64,000 nucleotides of DNA from EW11 sp035765635 (GTDB lineage: Bacteria > Verrucomicrobiota > Verrucomicrobiia > Opitutales > Opitutaceae), in assembly GCA_035765635.1 (NCBI GenBank), contig DASTWZ010000031.1:181578-245577 (forward strand), in the 5' to 3' direction. The notes under the pieces were generated by a model. The model did no database searches. It was not told where the DNA came from and worked only from the letters and a program-made list of their open reading frames with translations. This document shows, in pieces, positions 42,118 to 51,068 of the stretch (its first letter is position 1; the number at the start of each line of letters is the position of its first letter). The translations under genes were made by a program, and so were the position numbers.

Positions 42118-42504
42118 ATGGATACATCCAGCATCGATCACTCGGGCATCGAAGGCACCTGGCATCCGGTCCGTGCCGAGCACGAAGGGCAGCTGGCGCC
42201 TGACCTGGCGTTGCTCAAAACACGAATGACGTTTGCCGATGGCCGGTATTGCACGCGCTTTGGGACAGAGCCGTCGGACGAAGGCACGTACGAAATTTCG
42301 CGTGAGGAGACCGGAGCGCGGCTCACGCTCAAAAGCCTGAAAGGCGTGAATGCCGGCCGGACTATACCCGCGATTTTTCAGCGCCGCGGCGATCGCCTGC
42401 GCGTGTGCTACGGCATGAACGGCGCTCTCCCCACCGAGTTCACCGCTGGCCTGAGCTCGTCGCGCTATCTCGTGACCTATAAGCGAGCCGAAGTCCAAGA
42501 CTGA
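42118..42504 (+). CDS. TIGR03067-type small protein
   Basis: A 128-residue protein from the ATG at 42118; a GTG at 42109 lies inside the repeat and is less likely. It fits the TIGR03067 pattern seen mostly in Planctomycetes and Verrucomicrobiota: an opening GIEGTWHPVRAEHEGQ, a middle EGTYEISREETGARLTLKSL, a closing GDRLRVCYGMNGALPTEF and YLVTYKR. These are small beta-rich domains of unknown function. No signal peptide or lipobox is present, although many relatives are secreted. The immediate upstream sequence is a family I repeat. Confidence 0.82.
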   Translation: MDTSSIDHSGIEGTWHPVRAEHEGQLAPDLALLKTRMTFADGRYCTRFGTEPSDEGTYEISREETGARLTLKSLKGVNAGRTIPAIFQRRGDRLRVCYGMNGALPTEFTAGLSSSRYLVTYKRAEVQD

Positions 42505-42612
42505 CGAGTCAACCGCTCAGCTCCGAAAGTCGTTCGCGCGCGAAGGATCGTAGTTTTTTTCAACTACAACTCATTCCGCCCGACGTCCGTCTGCTCTAGA
42601 ATCCGGCATCCC

Positions 42613-42723
42613 ATGATGCTTGGCTTCGGAATCAGACAGTTTGCCATTAGCGCCGTCGCTCTCTGCGTACCAGCTGAGTGTTCCGCGGGAAGTCATAATG
42701 AGTCTTCCTCGTGGTTGATGTGA
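42613..42723 (+). pseudogene. Possible truncated secreted-protein start (36 residues)
   Basis: The short frame starts at ATG-ATG and reads MMLGFGIRQFAISAVALCVP then AECSAGSHNESSSW, which looks like a signal peptide followed by a few mature residues, and then stops at 42721-42723. It could be the 5' remnant of a destroyed gene or chance. It lies 35 bp upstream of the GH30 start. Confidence 0.3.
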
Positions 42724-42758
42724 ATAGCGGGCGATTCAAGGCGTTTATATTTATCTTC

Positions 42759-44144
42759 ATGTATCGCTATATAGTTCCTCTTTTGTTGCTCGGCGCGACG
42801 GCGCTGGGAGCGGCCGAAGCGCCTCGGCTTTGGCTGACGACGCCAGATAAATCATCGCAGCTGTCCAACCGAAGCGATCGTCTTGTGATCGAACGCGAAG
42901 TGGATCCGGAGATCCCCGCGATCGTTGTGACCGAGAAGACGAAGTTTCAAAGCATCGACGGCTTCGGCTTCGCGCTCACTGGCGGAAGCGCTCAACATAT
43001 TATACAGATGTCGCCCGACAAGCGGCATGAGTTGCTGCGTGAACTATTTTCGCACGATGCGGATGCTATTTCATTGAGTTACTTGCGTGTCAGCATCGGG
43101 GCTTCGGATCTGAACGAGCGCGTCTTTTCTTATGATGATATCCCGGAAGGGCAGACGGATGAGCCCCTCGCGCATTTCTCGCTTTCCGACGATCGCGGCA
43201 ACGTTGTGCCGGTGTTGAAGGAGATTCTAGCGATCAATCCGAAGATTAAAATACTCGGTTCACCCTGGTCCGCGCCAACCTGGATGAAGACGAATGGCAA
43301 GGTGCAGGGAGGCAAACTGAAGACGAAATATTATTCGGTCTATGCGCGCTATTTCGCGAAATATATAAAAGCGATGGCCAGCCAGGGAATCACGATCGAC
43401 GCAATAACCGTGCAGAACGAACCGTTTAATGACGGCAATACGCCAAGCATGCAGATGTTCGCGGGCGAGCAGGCCGAGTTTATCCGTGATCATCTTGGCC
43501 CGGTGTTTCGCAAGGAGAGGATCAAAACCAAAATCTTGATTTATGATCACAACTGCGATGCGCCCGAGTTTCCAATGGCGGTCTTGAGCGATGCGAAATC
43601 GAATCCATTTGTCGATGGCTCGGCCTTTCACCTTTACGCCGGAAAAACATCCGCGATGTCCCGGGTGCATGAGTCGTTTCCCGAGAAAAATATATATTTC
43701 ACCGAGATTATGGCGGTGGATCGCGATGGAACATATAACATCGCAGGTCCCGTATCCCGGATATTGATCGGCGCGACGCGCAATTGGAGTCGCAATGTCC
43801 TGATCTGGAATCTCGCCGCTGACGCGCAATTCCGGCCGCATACCGATAATGGTGGCTGCGGGATGTGCGAAGGCGCGGTCACGATCGAGGGCGACAAAGT
43901 TACGCGAAATTTGGCCTATTACGTTATCGCGCATGCATCGAAATTCGTGCCCGACGGCAGTATCCGGATTTCCAGTACGTCGACCGACGAGTTGCCAAAC
44001 GTCGCCTTTCGAACTCCGGAAGGTAAAACGGTATTGATCGCAGCCAATCCCAGCGCGGCAGACGAGGACTTCCAAATCATCGGCGCGGGAACGTTGGTTC
44101 GCACCAGCCTGCCGAAAGGCGCCGTGGCGACCTTTGTTTGGTGA
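42759..44144 (+). CDS. Secreted glycoside hydrolase family 30 (glucosylceramidase/beta-1,6-glucanase-like)
   Basis: A 461-residue exported glycosidase; the ATG at 42759 gives a signal peptide (YRYIVPLLLLGATALGAAEA). It has the GH30 barrel and side beta domain: FQSIDGFGFALTGGSAQ, LSYLRVSIGASDLN, SPWSAPTWMKTNGKVQGG, the acid/base E221 in TVQNEPFN, the nucleophile E316 in IYFTEIMA, and WNLAADAQF. It probably hydrolyses beta-glucans. Base use is unlike its neighbours: at least seven Ile ATA codons and many AT-rich stretches, which suggests transfer from another source. A carboxylesterase fragment follows directly. Confidence 0.92.
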   Translation: MYRYIVPLLLLGATALGAAEAPRLWLTTPDKSSQLSNRSDRLVIEREVDPEIPAIVVTEKTKFQSIDGFGFALTGGSAQHIIQMSPDKRHELLRELFSHDADAISLSYLRVSIGASDLNERVFSYDDIPEGQTDEPLAHFSLSDDRGNVVPVLKEILAINPKIKILGSPWSAPTWMKTNGKVQGGKLKTKYYSVYARYFAKYIKAMASQGITIDAITVQNEPFNDGNTPSMQMFAGEQAEFIRDHLGPVFRKERIKTKILIYDHNCDAPEFPMAVLSDAKSNPFVDGSAFHLYAGKTSAMSRVHESFPEKNIYFTEIMAVDRDGTYNIAGPVSRILIGATRNWSRNVLIWNLAADAQFRPHTDNGGCGMCEGAVTIEGDKVTRNLAYYVIAHASKFVPDGSIRISSTSTDELPNVAFRTPEGKTVLIAANPSAADEDFQIIGAGTLVRTSLPKGAVATFVW

Positions 44145-44541
44145 ACAGAAGAATAAACCAAACTTCGCGAATTATAAAAAAATGCGCAGCAACGCCGAGC
44201 CGCTGCCTCCGTTAAAAACGGATCGGGCTACGAGCGCTGCATCGTTGGGTGCGCCGCATTCTTCGGATATTCCCTATGCCCTGGGAAATCTCGATTTAAT
44301 GAAAGATCACGAATGGACCGCGGCGGATCGGGAAACCTCGCGGGTGATGCAGGGCTATTTTGTGAACTTTATCAAAACGGGAAATCCGAACGGTGAAGGC
44401 CTCCCGGAATGGCCCTGGCTCCAGGCCAGCCTCCCGCACGTGATGCAGATTGATGGTTCATCGCACGCGATCCCGGAGCCAAATCTCAAACGATATATTT
44501 TATTGGATTCGCTGTTCGCCCGCGCAGAAGACGCAAACTGA
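44145..44541 (+). pseudogene. C-terminal remnant of a type-B carboxylesterase
   Basis: An open frame of up to 135 codons (frame starts near 44134, overlapping the GH30 stop) matches only the end of para-nitrobenzyl-esterase-type proteins: NAEPLPPLKTDRATSAAS, GAPHSSDIPYALGNLDL with the catalytic-His motif, VMQGYFVNFIKTGNPNG, LPEWPWLQ and ending RYILLDSLFARA. The nucleophile elbow (GESAGG type) and the acid residue are missing, and a full protein would be about 500 residues. It is therefore a relic of a larger gene, and its loss may be tied to the GH30 arrival. Translation is doubtful. Confidence 0.8.
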
Positions 44542-44564
44542 CCTTCAGAGCGGTTTCAAAAAGC

Positions 44565-47120
44565 CTATAGCCGCAAGAAGGCGCAAAAAGCGCAAAGAGG
44601 CTTTCGAGTTTGCGACGTCGCTCGCAACGGCCGCTCCACAACGCGGTTGGGTATTGGTTTGTAACTCCAAACCAAAAGACCAGACCGCTCCCGGGCTAGG
44701 AATCTCTGAGCCGCGTCGCCCAACGAAATTCCTCTTTGCGAATTTTGTGCCTCTTCGCGGCTAAAAAATAGTCGTGATCGAAACCCTGAGACCTTGCTTC
44801 GCAGTTGTGACTCATCGGCGCCGATAAAATGGCGCGAGCCGGGCGGAATCAGTTCGCTGGCGCGGGCTTGAACAGCCGGGTTTTTCAACTCCACCCCATT
44901 TTCCTTCGCAAGCACGAGAAAGCGCAGGAGGGTTCGGGTGGTCAGCGCATTGAGATCGGAAAGGGTCATTTCGTCGGCGCATTGCCTCAGTGCTGCGGCG
45001 GTTTCCTCCCGCCTCCCGGCCCGTGCAAGGACCAACGCAAGCACAGCCCGGCGATCCGGTGCGAGATAGGCGACCGCATCGGTGCCGAGCGACGCCATGA
45101 TCGCGCCAACGGTTTCTTCACCAGCATCGGCATCGCCCGCGAATCGCTCCAATTGGGCAAGCGCGAGCAGCGCGTTGATGTCGGTGGGAAAACGGTGAAG
45201 GCGCCGCGCGACCGCGGAAGCTGCCTCGGGATTATGCGTCTCGATGAAATATTCGGTCAGTCTCGCGAGCCGGAGCGGCTCATCCTCCTCTGGCACGACT
45301 TCGAAAATAACGATGCCGGTCGCCTCGACTCCCGGAACCGCTGGCAGAAAATAAGGCACCGGCCGCAGCCAGGGAGCCAGTTCCCAGTTTGCAAGCAGGC
45401 CCGAGAAAGTACGGCGCGCGCCGGGTGAACCGAGCCGGGCATACTCCGCCAGAAAGTCGTCCCACGAAGGAATGACGATATGCGTGACGCCGCGCTCCTG
45501 GATGAGACGCTGCGCCTCCTCGAAAGACCCGGCCCCGCAAATGCGAATCGCGGCGTTGAAGCCCTGCCGGTTGTCGATGTCCAGCGTACCCAGTCCGCGA
45601 ATACCGCCATGGAAGGCGAGTTCCATTGTCGCCTCGGGAGGAGCCAGCACCACTGCCTTGGGATCGCGCAACGCGATCCACTGGCCAAGGTCGCGCATCA
45701 CCATCCTCCGAAATTCAGCCGGCGTGAATTCCTGCCGCGCCGCATCATTCATGACGCCTGATCCCAGCAAATATGCGCCGGGGAAAAGGAGCCCTGTCGC
45801 CGCCAACCAGAGCCAGCGCGCTTGGGTTCTTCGCCCCGCAACTGGACCGAAGGGCATTTCGGAGGACGCAACCGCCACGCAAGCAAACAGGAGAACATCG
45901 AAGGTGCTCCAGAGTCGCAGGTGACAACATGCAAAACCGAGGGCGATGAACACGGGCCACAGTGCGAGATGGATTGTCCGGCAAAGGTACGGATCGGCAG
46001 AGTTGAACCACCGCACCGAAACCGGAACGAGGAGGCCAAGGGGCAGCACCGTCGCCAGGAGCCGCGAGGACATTCCATCCCGGCGAAGCCACGCGAATAG
46101 TCCGGGCGCATCGAGGCCGCTGTCCAATGCGGTCAAGCGGGTGGATGTCAGATCAGCCGCGAAAACGTGCAGGCCGTTCCTGAACGCGATGACCAGGGCG
46201 GCCGCGCTTGCGAGGACGAGAAACATCGCGCAATCCAGCCGCCGCCAATCGAAAGCACCGGTGCGCGAGGAAAAGCGCAGCACCACGCCTCCAACGAACA
46301 ACCCGACAAGGCACGGGAGCAGTGTGGGCGCACTGAGACAAAGGCCAGCGGTGCCCGAAAGCAGCGCGACGACGGAGAGTGCGATGATCCTCACGCGCGG
46401 AGCCCGCATTGGATTCGCTCGGTGCGGCATGCCTGTGCGACGATTATCCGTTGACCGCGAACAAGCGTGCCGCGCGAGTGCGAGCACCGGCAGGATGACG
46501 CCGGCGACGCAAAACTCGGCCGCCCCAAAACGCTCCGGAACTCCGGGCAGATACAGGCTTGCCAGCGGAAAGCTCAACAGAACCCCCAAACTGAAGAGCG
46601 TTGCCGGCAGAATTCCGAACTCCCAAGCGATAAAGAGCGCCGCGAGCAGCCAGAACAGGAGCTGGAGAACGGGCTCGGCAAACATTGCGGCGCACTCAAT
46701 CGCCTGCCCCGGGCTTTCAGCTCCAAACAGGGCAACGCCCCGCGCCAGCGCCGCCAGCCAGGCGCGATAGAGCGCAGGCATACGGGTTGGCCGCCCCTCC
46801 GGCGCATTGTCGTAGCCGACGTGATTCAGCGCGACGCCTCCTTGGGCGAGCGCTGCCTGCGTCTGCATGATCCATTGCATGCTCTCGATGCTTGGTTCGG
46901 GAACGATGAGTTGGCGGACTTCCCGATCATAACCCGTCGCGCTAGTGCGACTCGGCGCTGGACTGCCGATCGACCAGCCTGGCAGATCCCGCAGAAACCG
47001 CAGCCGCGAGAGCCGGCTGTGTTGGATCCAGAGCGTGAGAGCCAAGGCCCCGATCACGAGCACGAGGCAGAGCAGACGGAGACGAGGAGACGTCGATTGA
47101 GGGGAATGGGCAGTGGTCAC
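44565..47120 (-). CDS. Polytopic membrane protein with helical C-terminal domain, family not recognised
   Basis: An 851-residue protein from GTG 47120. After one N-terminal helix (about 15-32) and a 100-residue extracytoplasmic stretch there are some ten transmembrane helices (about 150-470), as in GT-C-type membrane proteins. A soluble part at about 470-650 (AVVLAPPEATMELAFHGG, TLDIDNRQGFNAAIRI, GVTHIVIPSWDDFL) resembles the periplasmic ends of such proteins. A helical, TPR-like part follows to about 785. The last 65 or so residues are encoded by a family II repeat and are probably not original. It is divergent from the FG-GAP protein gene with a 208-bp gap, which suggests a functional pair. 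Confidence 0.7.
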   Translation of the reverse strand: MTTAHSPQSTSPRLRLLCLVLVIGALALTLWIQHSRLSRLRFLRDLPGWSIGSPAPSRTSATGYDREVRQLIVPEPSIESMQWIMQTQAALAQGGVALNHVGYDNAPEGRPTRMPALYRAWLAALARGVALFGAESPGQAIECAAMFAEPVLQLLFWLLAALFIAWEFGILPATLFSLGVLLSFPLASLYLPGVPERFGAAEFCVAGVILPVLALARHACSRSTDNRRTGMPHRANPMRAPRVRIIALSVVALLSGTAGLCLSAPTLLPCLVGLFVGGVVLRFSSRTGAFDWRRLDCAMFLVLASAAALVIAFRNGLHVFAADLTSTRLTALDSGLDAPGLFAWLRRDGMSSRLLATVLPLGLLVPVSVRWFNSADPYLCRTIHLALWPVFIALGFACCHLRLWSTFDVLLFACVAVASSEMPFGPVAGRRTQARWLWLAATGLLFPGAYLLGSGVMNDAARQEFTPAEFRRMVMRDLGQWIALRDPKAVVLAPPEATMELAFHGGIRGLGTLDIDNRQGFNAAIRICGAGSFEEAQRLIQERGVTHIVIPSWDDFLAEYARLGSPGARRTFSGLLANWELAPWLRPVPYFLPAVPGVEATGIVIFEVVPEEDEPLRLARLTEYFIETHNPEAASAVARRLHRFPTDINALLALAQLERFAGDADAGEETVGAIMASLGTDAVAYLAPDRRAVLALVLARAGRREETAAALRQCADEMTLSDLNALTTRTLLRFLVLAKENGVELKNPAVQARASELIPPGSRHFIGADESQLRSKVSGFRSRLFFSREEAQNSQRGISLGDAAQRFLARERSGLLVWSYKPIPNRVVERPLRATSQTRKPLCAFCAFLRL
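44569..44762. repeat. Inverted repeat, family II, copy 2
   Basis: Left arm AGCCGCAAGAAGGCGCAAAA and CGCAAAGAGG (44569-44600); right arm CCTCTTTGCG with CCTCTTCGCGGCT (44731-44762). The centre is unrelated to copy 1. The end of the 851-residue membrane-protein frame runs through it. Confidence 0.85.
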
Positions 47121-47328
47121 GCAGCCGGGGGTGGACCGCTTCAGCTCTACGCGCGTCCGTCTCCCTTAGCCCGCAAATCGGCATGAGAATCCTCCACGAA
47201 AAAATGAGAGCTCGCGCGGCAGGACACGGTGCTCTCCTTCGGCGCGCGTTTTTTCCATCCACAGCCAATGCGGGTGCGTTCGCCCACGTACTTGACTCAC
47301 GGATACCGCGTTTTGTTGCTCGGGACGC

Positions 47329-50300
47329 ATGCTCACTGCTGCCCCGGTCGTGATCTCTGCCTTTCGGCTGCTTCCTCTCGCCGCGTTGATCATGGCAGGC
47401 GCGCCGGTTGCGGTCAGTGCACCCGCGGAGCTGGTTGCGCCCCGCGTAATGGGCGACGGCGAGGTGCGAGGTCAACCGTTGGAGCCGCGCTCAGGTCCGC
47501 CGGGCAAAACCATGTTTGTCCGCATGACACCGGATAAAACCGGCATCCTCAGCCGAAACGATTACGATGATCCTCGCATCTGGGCCGAGCGCTACAACGA
47601 GTTCCCGGTGGGAGCGATCGGCACCGGCATCACCATCGGAGACTACGACGGCGACGGCAGGCCGGATATCTTCGTCGTCTCGAAGACCGAGACCTGCCGC
47701 CTATTCCGCAATCTCGGCCATTGGAAGTTCGAGGATGTCACGGAGAAGGCTGGCGTCGGAGATCACGGCCCCGCAGCTCTCGAGTGGAAACAGGGAGCAA
47801 CCTTCATCGACGTGAACAACGACGGGCTACTCGATCTCTATGTCTGCCGCTTCGACGCCCCGAATCTGCTCTACATGAACCAGGGCGACGCCACGTTTCG
47901 CGAGGAGGCCGCGAGCCGGGGGCTCGCGCTCATGGATGCCTGCGGCATGGCGGCATTCTGCGATTATGACCGCGACGGCGCGCTCGACGTATACGTGCAG
48001 ACCAATGTCCTCGACAGCACGCATCGGCCGCAAGGCCAGCGCGACCATCTCCTGCACAACGATGGCGACGGACATTTCGTCGACGTGACGGCGCAGGCCG
48101 GCATCGCCGGAGAGAGCCAGGGCCACTCGGCAATCTGGTGGGACTACGATGACGATGGCTGGCCCGATCTCTATGTGGCCAATGACTTCGCCGTGCCGGA
48201 CAGGCTCTACCACAACCTGGGAAATGGAACGTTTGTAAACAGTCTCAACAGCGAGCTGTCTTGCCAGCCGTATCACTCGATGGGCTCGGACGTGGCTGAC
48301 GTCGACAACGACGGGCACCTCGATCTTTTCGTTGGTGAGATGGCCCGCACGAGTCACGAGGCGGAATTCCGATCGATAGCGGAGACGCGTTCGAAGGTGC
48401 AGGAAGATGACACTGCCTTCGCCAGCGGAGCCGCTCCCCAGCTCATGCGCAACGTGCTCCAGGTGAATTCCGGTAGCGGCGCTTTTCTGGAAGTCGCGCA
48501 GATTGCCGGGCTAGCCGCGACGGACTGGACCTGGTCGGTGCGTTTCGAGGATCTCGACAACGACGGCCGCGTGGACCTGCACGTGACAAACGGAATGGTC
48601 CGTGAATACGACAACGTGGATCTGCGAGCCCGCACGATGCGCGCAGAAAGCGCGATCGAGCGCGTCCGCACCATGCGTTCGGCTGCGACCGAAAACGACG
48701 TCAACCGAGTTTACCGAAATTCGGGTGACCTTTCGTTCGAGGACGTGAGCGCGCTCTGGGGTCTCGATCAGAAAGGCGTCAGCTTCGGGGCGGCTTTCGC
48801 TGATCTCGACGGCGATGGTGATCTCGATCTGGTCGTGGCCAACTATCAGTCGGGCCCGGACGTTTACCGGAACGACGGTGCGCAAGGGCACCAGCTCAAC
48901 ATCGAACTTCGGGGCACTTCCTCCAACCGGTTCGGGATCGGGGCAACGGTCTCCTTGGAAACCGGAGGGCAACGGCAGATGCGCCAGCTCACCCTTGCCC
49001 GCGGCTATCTCTCATCGAGCGAACCCATGCTTCACTTTGGACTCGGCGTAACGACACGCGTCGGGCGCATTACGGTGAAGTGGCCAAGCGGCCGCGTGCA
49101 GGTTCTGGAGGATGTCGAGGCTGACCAGCGCCTGATCGTCACCGAACCCACCTTGGAAATCAGGACCACGGCGCAGGCCTCTTCCGCACGCAACGAAATC
49201 GGCTCATCGCTGCCGCTCTTCACCAATGCGAGCCAGACCGCAAACTTCTCCGTCCTTAGCCGCGAAGCCCTGATCGACGAAGGCACGCAGCAGCCATTCC
49301 TACAGCAGCGTTTCAATCGACGTGGTCCCGCTCTCGCGATTGGCGATGTGAACGGAGATGGTCGCGACGATGTCGTTCTCGGAGGCACTGCGCTGGACCC
49401 GCTTCGCATCAGCGAGGCGGCGCCCGGCGCAGTTTTCCATTCCCCGCGATCCGTTCCCGCCCCGGACGCGGCCGCACAGGACCTGAACGACGGGCCGATA
49501 TTGCTCGCGGACCTGGATGATGACGGAGACGAGGACCTCCTCGTCACAAAAGGTGGCGTCACATCGATTCCAGAAAGCCAGGGCTACCAGCCGGCTCTCT
49601 GGCTCAATGATGGCCGTGGTCACTTTCAGTCCGCTCCAGCCGGCAGTCTGCCCGATTTTCGCAGCAACACAGGGGCTGTGGCCGCAGCCGATTTCGATCG
49701 CGATGGACAACTCGATGTGTTTGCCGGCGGTCGCGTCCTGACGGGCCGCTTCCCCCTGCCTCCGGTCAGCGCGCTCTGGCACAACGAGGGCGGCGGACGT
49801 TTTGTCGACGTGACGACAACCGTCGCCCCGGAACTCCGCCGGGTGGGACTGGTGACCTCGGCACTTTGGAGCGACCTGGATGGAGATGGATGGATCGACC
49901 TGCTTGTCGCCACGGAATGGGGCGGCATCCATTATTTCCACAATGAATTGGGTGCGCGCTTCGTCGATCGCTCGGATGAAGCGGGTTTTTCCGCGGCCGG
50001 GACGGGTGCCTGGACCAGCCTTGCAGCGGCTGATTTCAATCGAGACGGCCGGCTCGACTACGCCGCAGGAAACCTTGGACAGAATACGCGTTATCGCGCC
50101 GACGCGATCCATCCGCGTCTGCTCTACTACGGGCGATTTGCCGATCGTGGTCCGCCCCTCGCGATTGAAGCCTACTTTGAAGGAGATCGGCTGTTCACCT
50201 GGCTGACCCGGCGGCAGCTCGGCTCGCGCATTTCAGCGGTGCAGAGATTGTTTCCCACCAATGACGCATACGCCCGGGCAACATTGCCGGAAATCCTCGG

Positions 50301-51036
50301 CCAACAATCGCTGGCTGGCGCGCAGAGGTACACCGAGACAGAGCTGCGGAGCGGAGTTTTTCTCAGCACGGCTGACGGGCGCTTTGTTTTCCATGCGCTT
50401 CCGCTGCGGGCGCAGCTCTCACCGCTGCAGGGGGTCGTCGCGAGCGATTTCGATGGAGACGGAAATCCCGACCTCATTGCCGTACAGAATTCGCGCGCTC
50501 CGGTTTACAGTGCCAGCCCGTCGCTGGGCGGAATCGGCGTGATGCTGCGCGGCAATGGTACGGGTGAGTTTGCCGCGGAACCCTCCGAACGTTCCGGCGT
50601 TCAGGTGAAAGGGGACGCAAAGGCACTCGCGCTGCTGGACATCAACGAGGACAGCTGGCCCGATTTCGTTGTCTCTCGAAACGACGGGACAACGCTGGCC
50701 TTCGAGGCGCAACCTCGTCCCGACGCCAGTATGTTCTCGGTGCGGCTTCGTCAGGACGGAAAAAACCGCGCCTGCATCGGCTCGCGTGTCACCGTCGTCC
50801 TGAGCGACGGCTCCATGCAGATTGCGGAAACGACCGCTGGCTCCGGTTACTATTCGCAGTCCTCAGACGCGCTCTTCTTCGGCCACCCGGCTTCCAATCC
50901 CCCCATTCGCTTGAGTGTTCGCTGGCCGGACGGGAAAAACTCCGAGCACAGGTTGCGACCCGAAATCCACACCGTGACGATTCAACGCCCGTCCGGCGAT
51001 TTGGAGGCCACGGCGGGGCCATCGCATCAACGGTGA
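47329..51036 (+). CDS. Large secreted FG-GAP/VCBS-repeat protein with two ASPIC/UnbV domains (CRTAC1-like)
   Basis: A 1235-residue exported protein; the ATG at 47329 gives a signal peptide (VVISAFRLLPLAALIMAGAP). It carries about 14 DxDxDG-type calcium-binding repeats of a beta-propeller, for example GDYDGDGRPDIFV, DYDDDGWPDLYVANDF, DLDGDGDLDLVVANY and DFDRDGQLDVFAGG. ASPIC/UnbV-type modules occur twice, at about 530-600 (RFGIGATVSLETGG, FGLGVTTRVGRITVKWPSG) and at the end (GSRVTVVLSDG, SVRWPDGK). This suggests two propellers, each with its own cap. Such proteins are common in Verrucomicrobiota and Planctomycetes, with roles in adhesion or polymer binding proposed but unproven. Confidence 0.88.
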   Translation: MLTAAPVVISAFRLLPLAALIMAGAPVAVSAPAELVAPRVMGDGEVRGQPLEPRSGPPGKTMFVRMTPDKTGILSRNDYDDPRIWAERYNEFPVGAIGTGITIGDYDGDGRPDIFVVSKTETCRLFRNLGHWKFEDVTEKAGVGDHGPAALEWKQGATFIDVNNDGLLDLYVCRFDAPNLLYMNQGDATFREEAASRGLALMDACGMAAFCDYDRDGALDVYVQTNVLDSTHRPQGQRDHLLHNDGDGHFVDVTAQAGIAGESQGHSAIWWDYDDDGWPDLYVANDFAVPDRLYHNLGNGTFVNSLNSELSCQPYHSMGSDVADVDNDGHLDLFVGEMARTSHEAEFRSIAETRSKVQEDDTAFASGAAPQLMRNVLQVNSGSGAFLEVAQIAGLAATDWTWSVRFEDLDNDGRVDLHVTNGMVREYDNVDLRARTMRAESAIERVRTMRSAATENDVNRVYRNSGDLSFEDVSALWGLDQKGVSFGAAFADLDGDGDLDLVVANYQSGPDVYRNDGAQGHQLNIELRGTSSNRFGIGATVSLETGGQRQMRQLTLARGYLSSSEPMLHFGLGVTTRVGRITVKWPSGRVQVLEDVEADQRLIVTEPTLEIRTTAQASSARNEIGSSLPLFTNASQTANFSVLSREALIDEGTQQPFLQQRFNRRGPALAIGDVNGDGRDDVVLGGTALDPLRISEAAPGAVFHSPRSVPAPDAAAQDLNDGPILLADLDDDGDEDLLVTKGGVTSIPESQGYQPALWLNDGRGHFQSAPAGSLPDFRSNTGAVAAADFDRDGQLDVFAGGRVLTGRFPLPPVSALWHNEGGGRFVDVTTTVAPELRRVGLVTSALWSDLDGDGWIDLLVATEWGGIHYFHNELGARFVDRSDEAGFSAAGTGAWTSLAAADFNRDGRLDYAAGNLGQNTRYRADAIHPRLLYYGRFADRGPPLAIEAYFEGDRLFTWLTRRQLGSRISAVQRLFPTNDAYARATLPEILGQQSLAGAQRYTETELRSGVFLSTADGRFVFHALPLRAQLSPLQGVVASDFDGDGNPDLIAVQNSRAPVYSASPSLGGIGVMLRGNGTGEFAAEPSERSGVQVKGDAKALALLDINEDSWPDFVVSRNDGTTLAFEAQPRPDASMFSVRLRQDGKNRACIGSRVTVVLSDGSMQIAETTAGSGYYSQSSDALFFGHPASNPPIRLSVRWPDGKNSEHRLRPEIHTVTIQRPSGDLEATAGPSHQR

Positions 51037-51068
51037 AAAAACAGCGCCTCAAGCCGTGGCTCGCCGCC

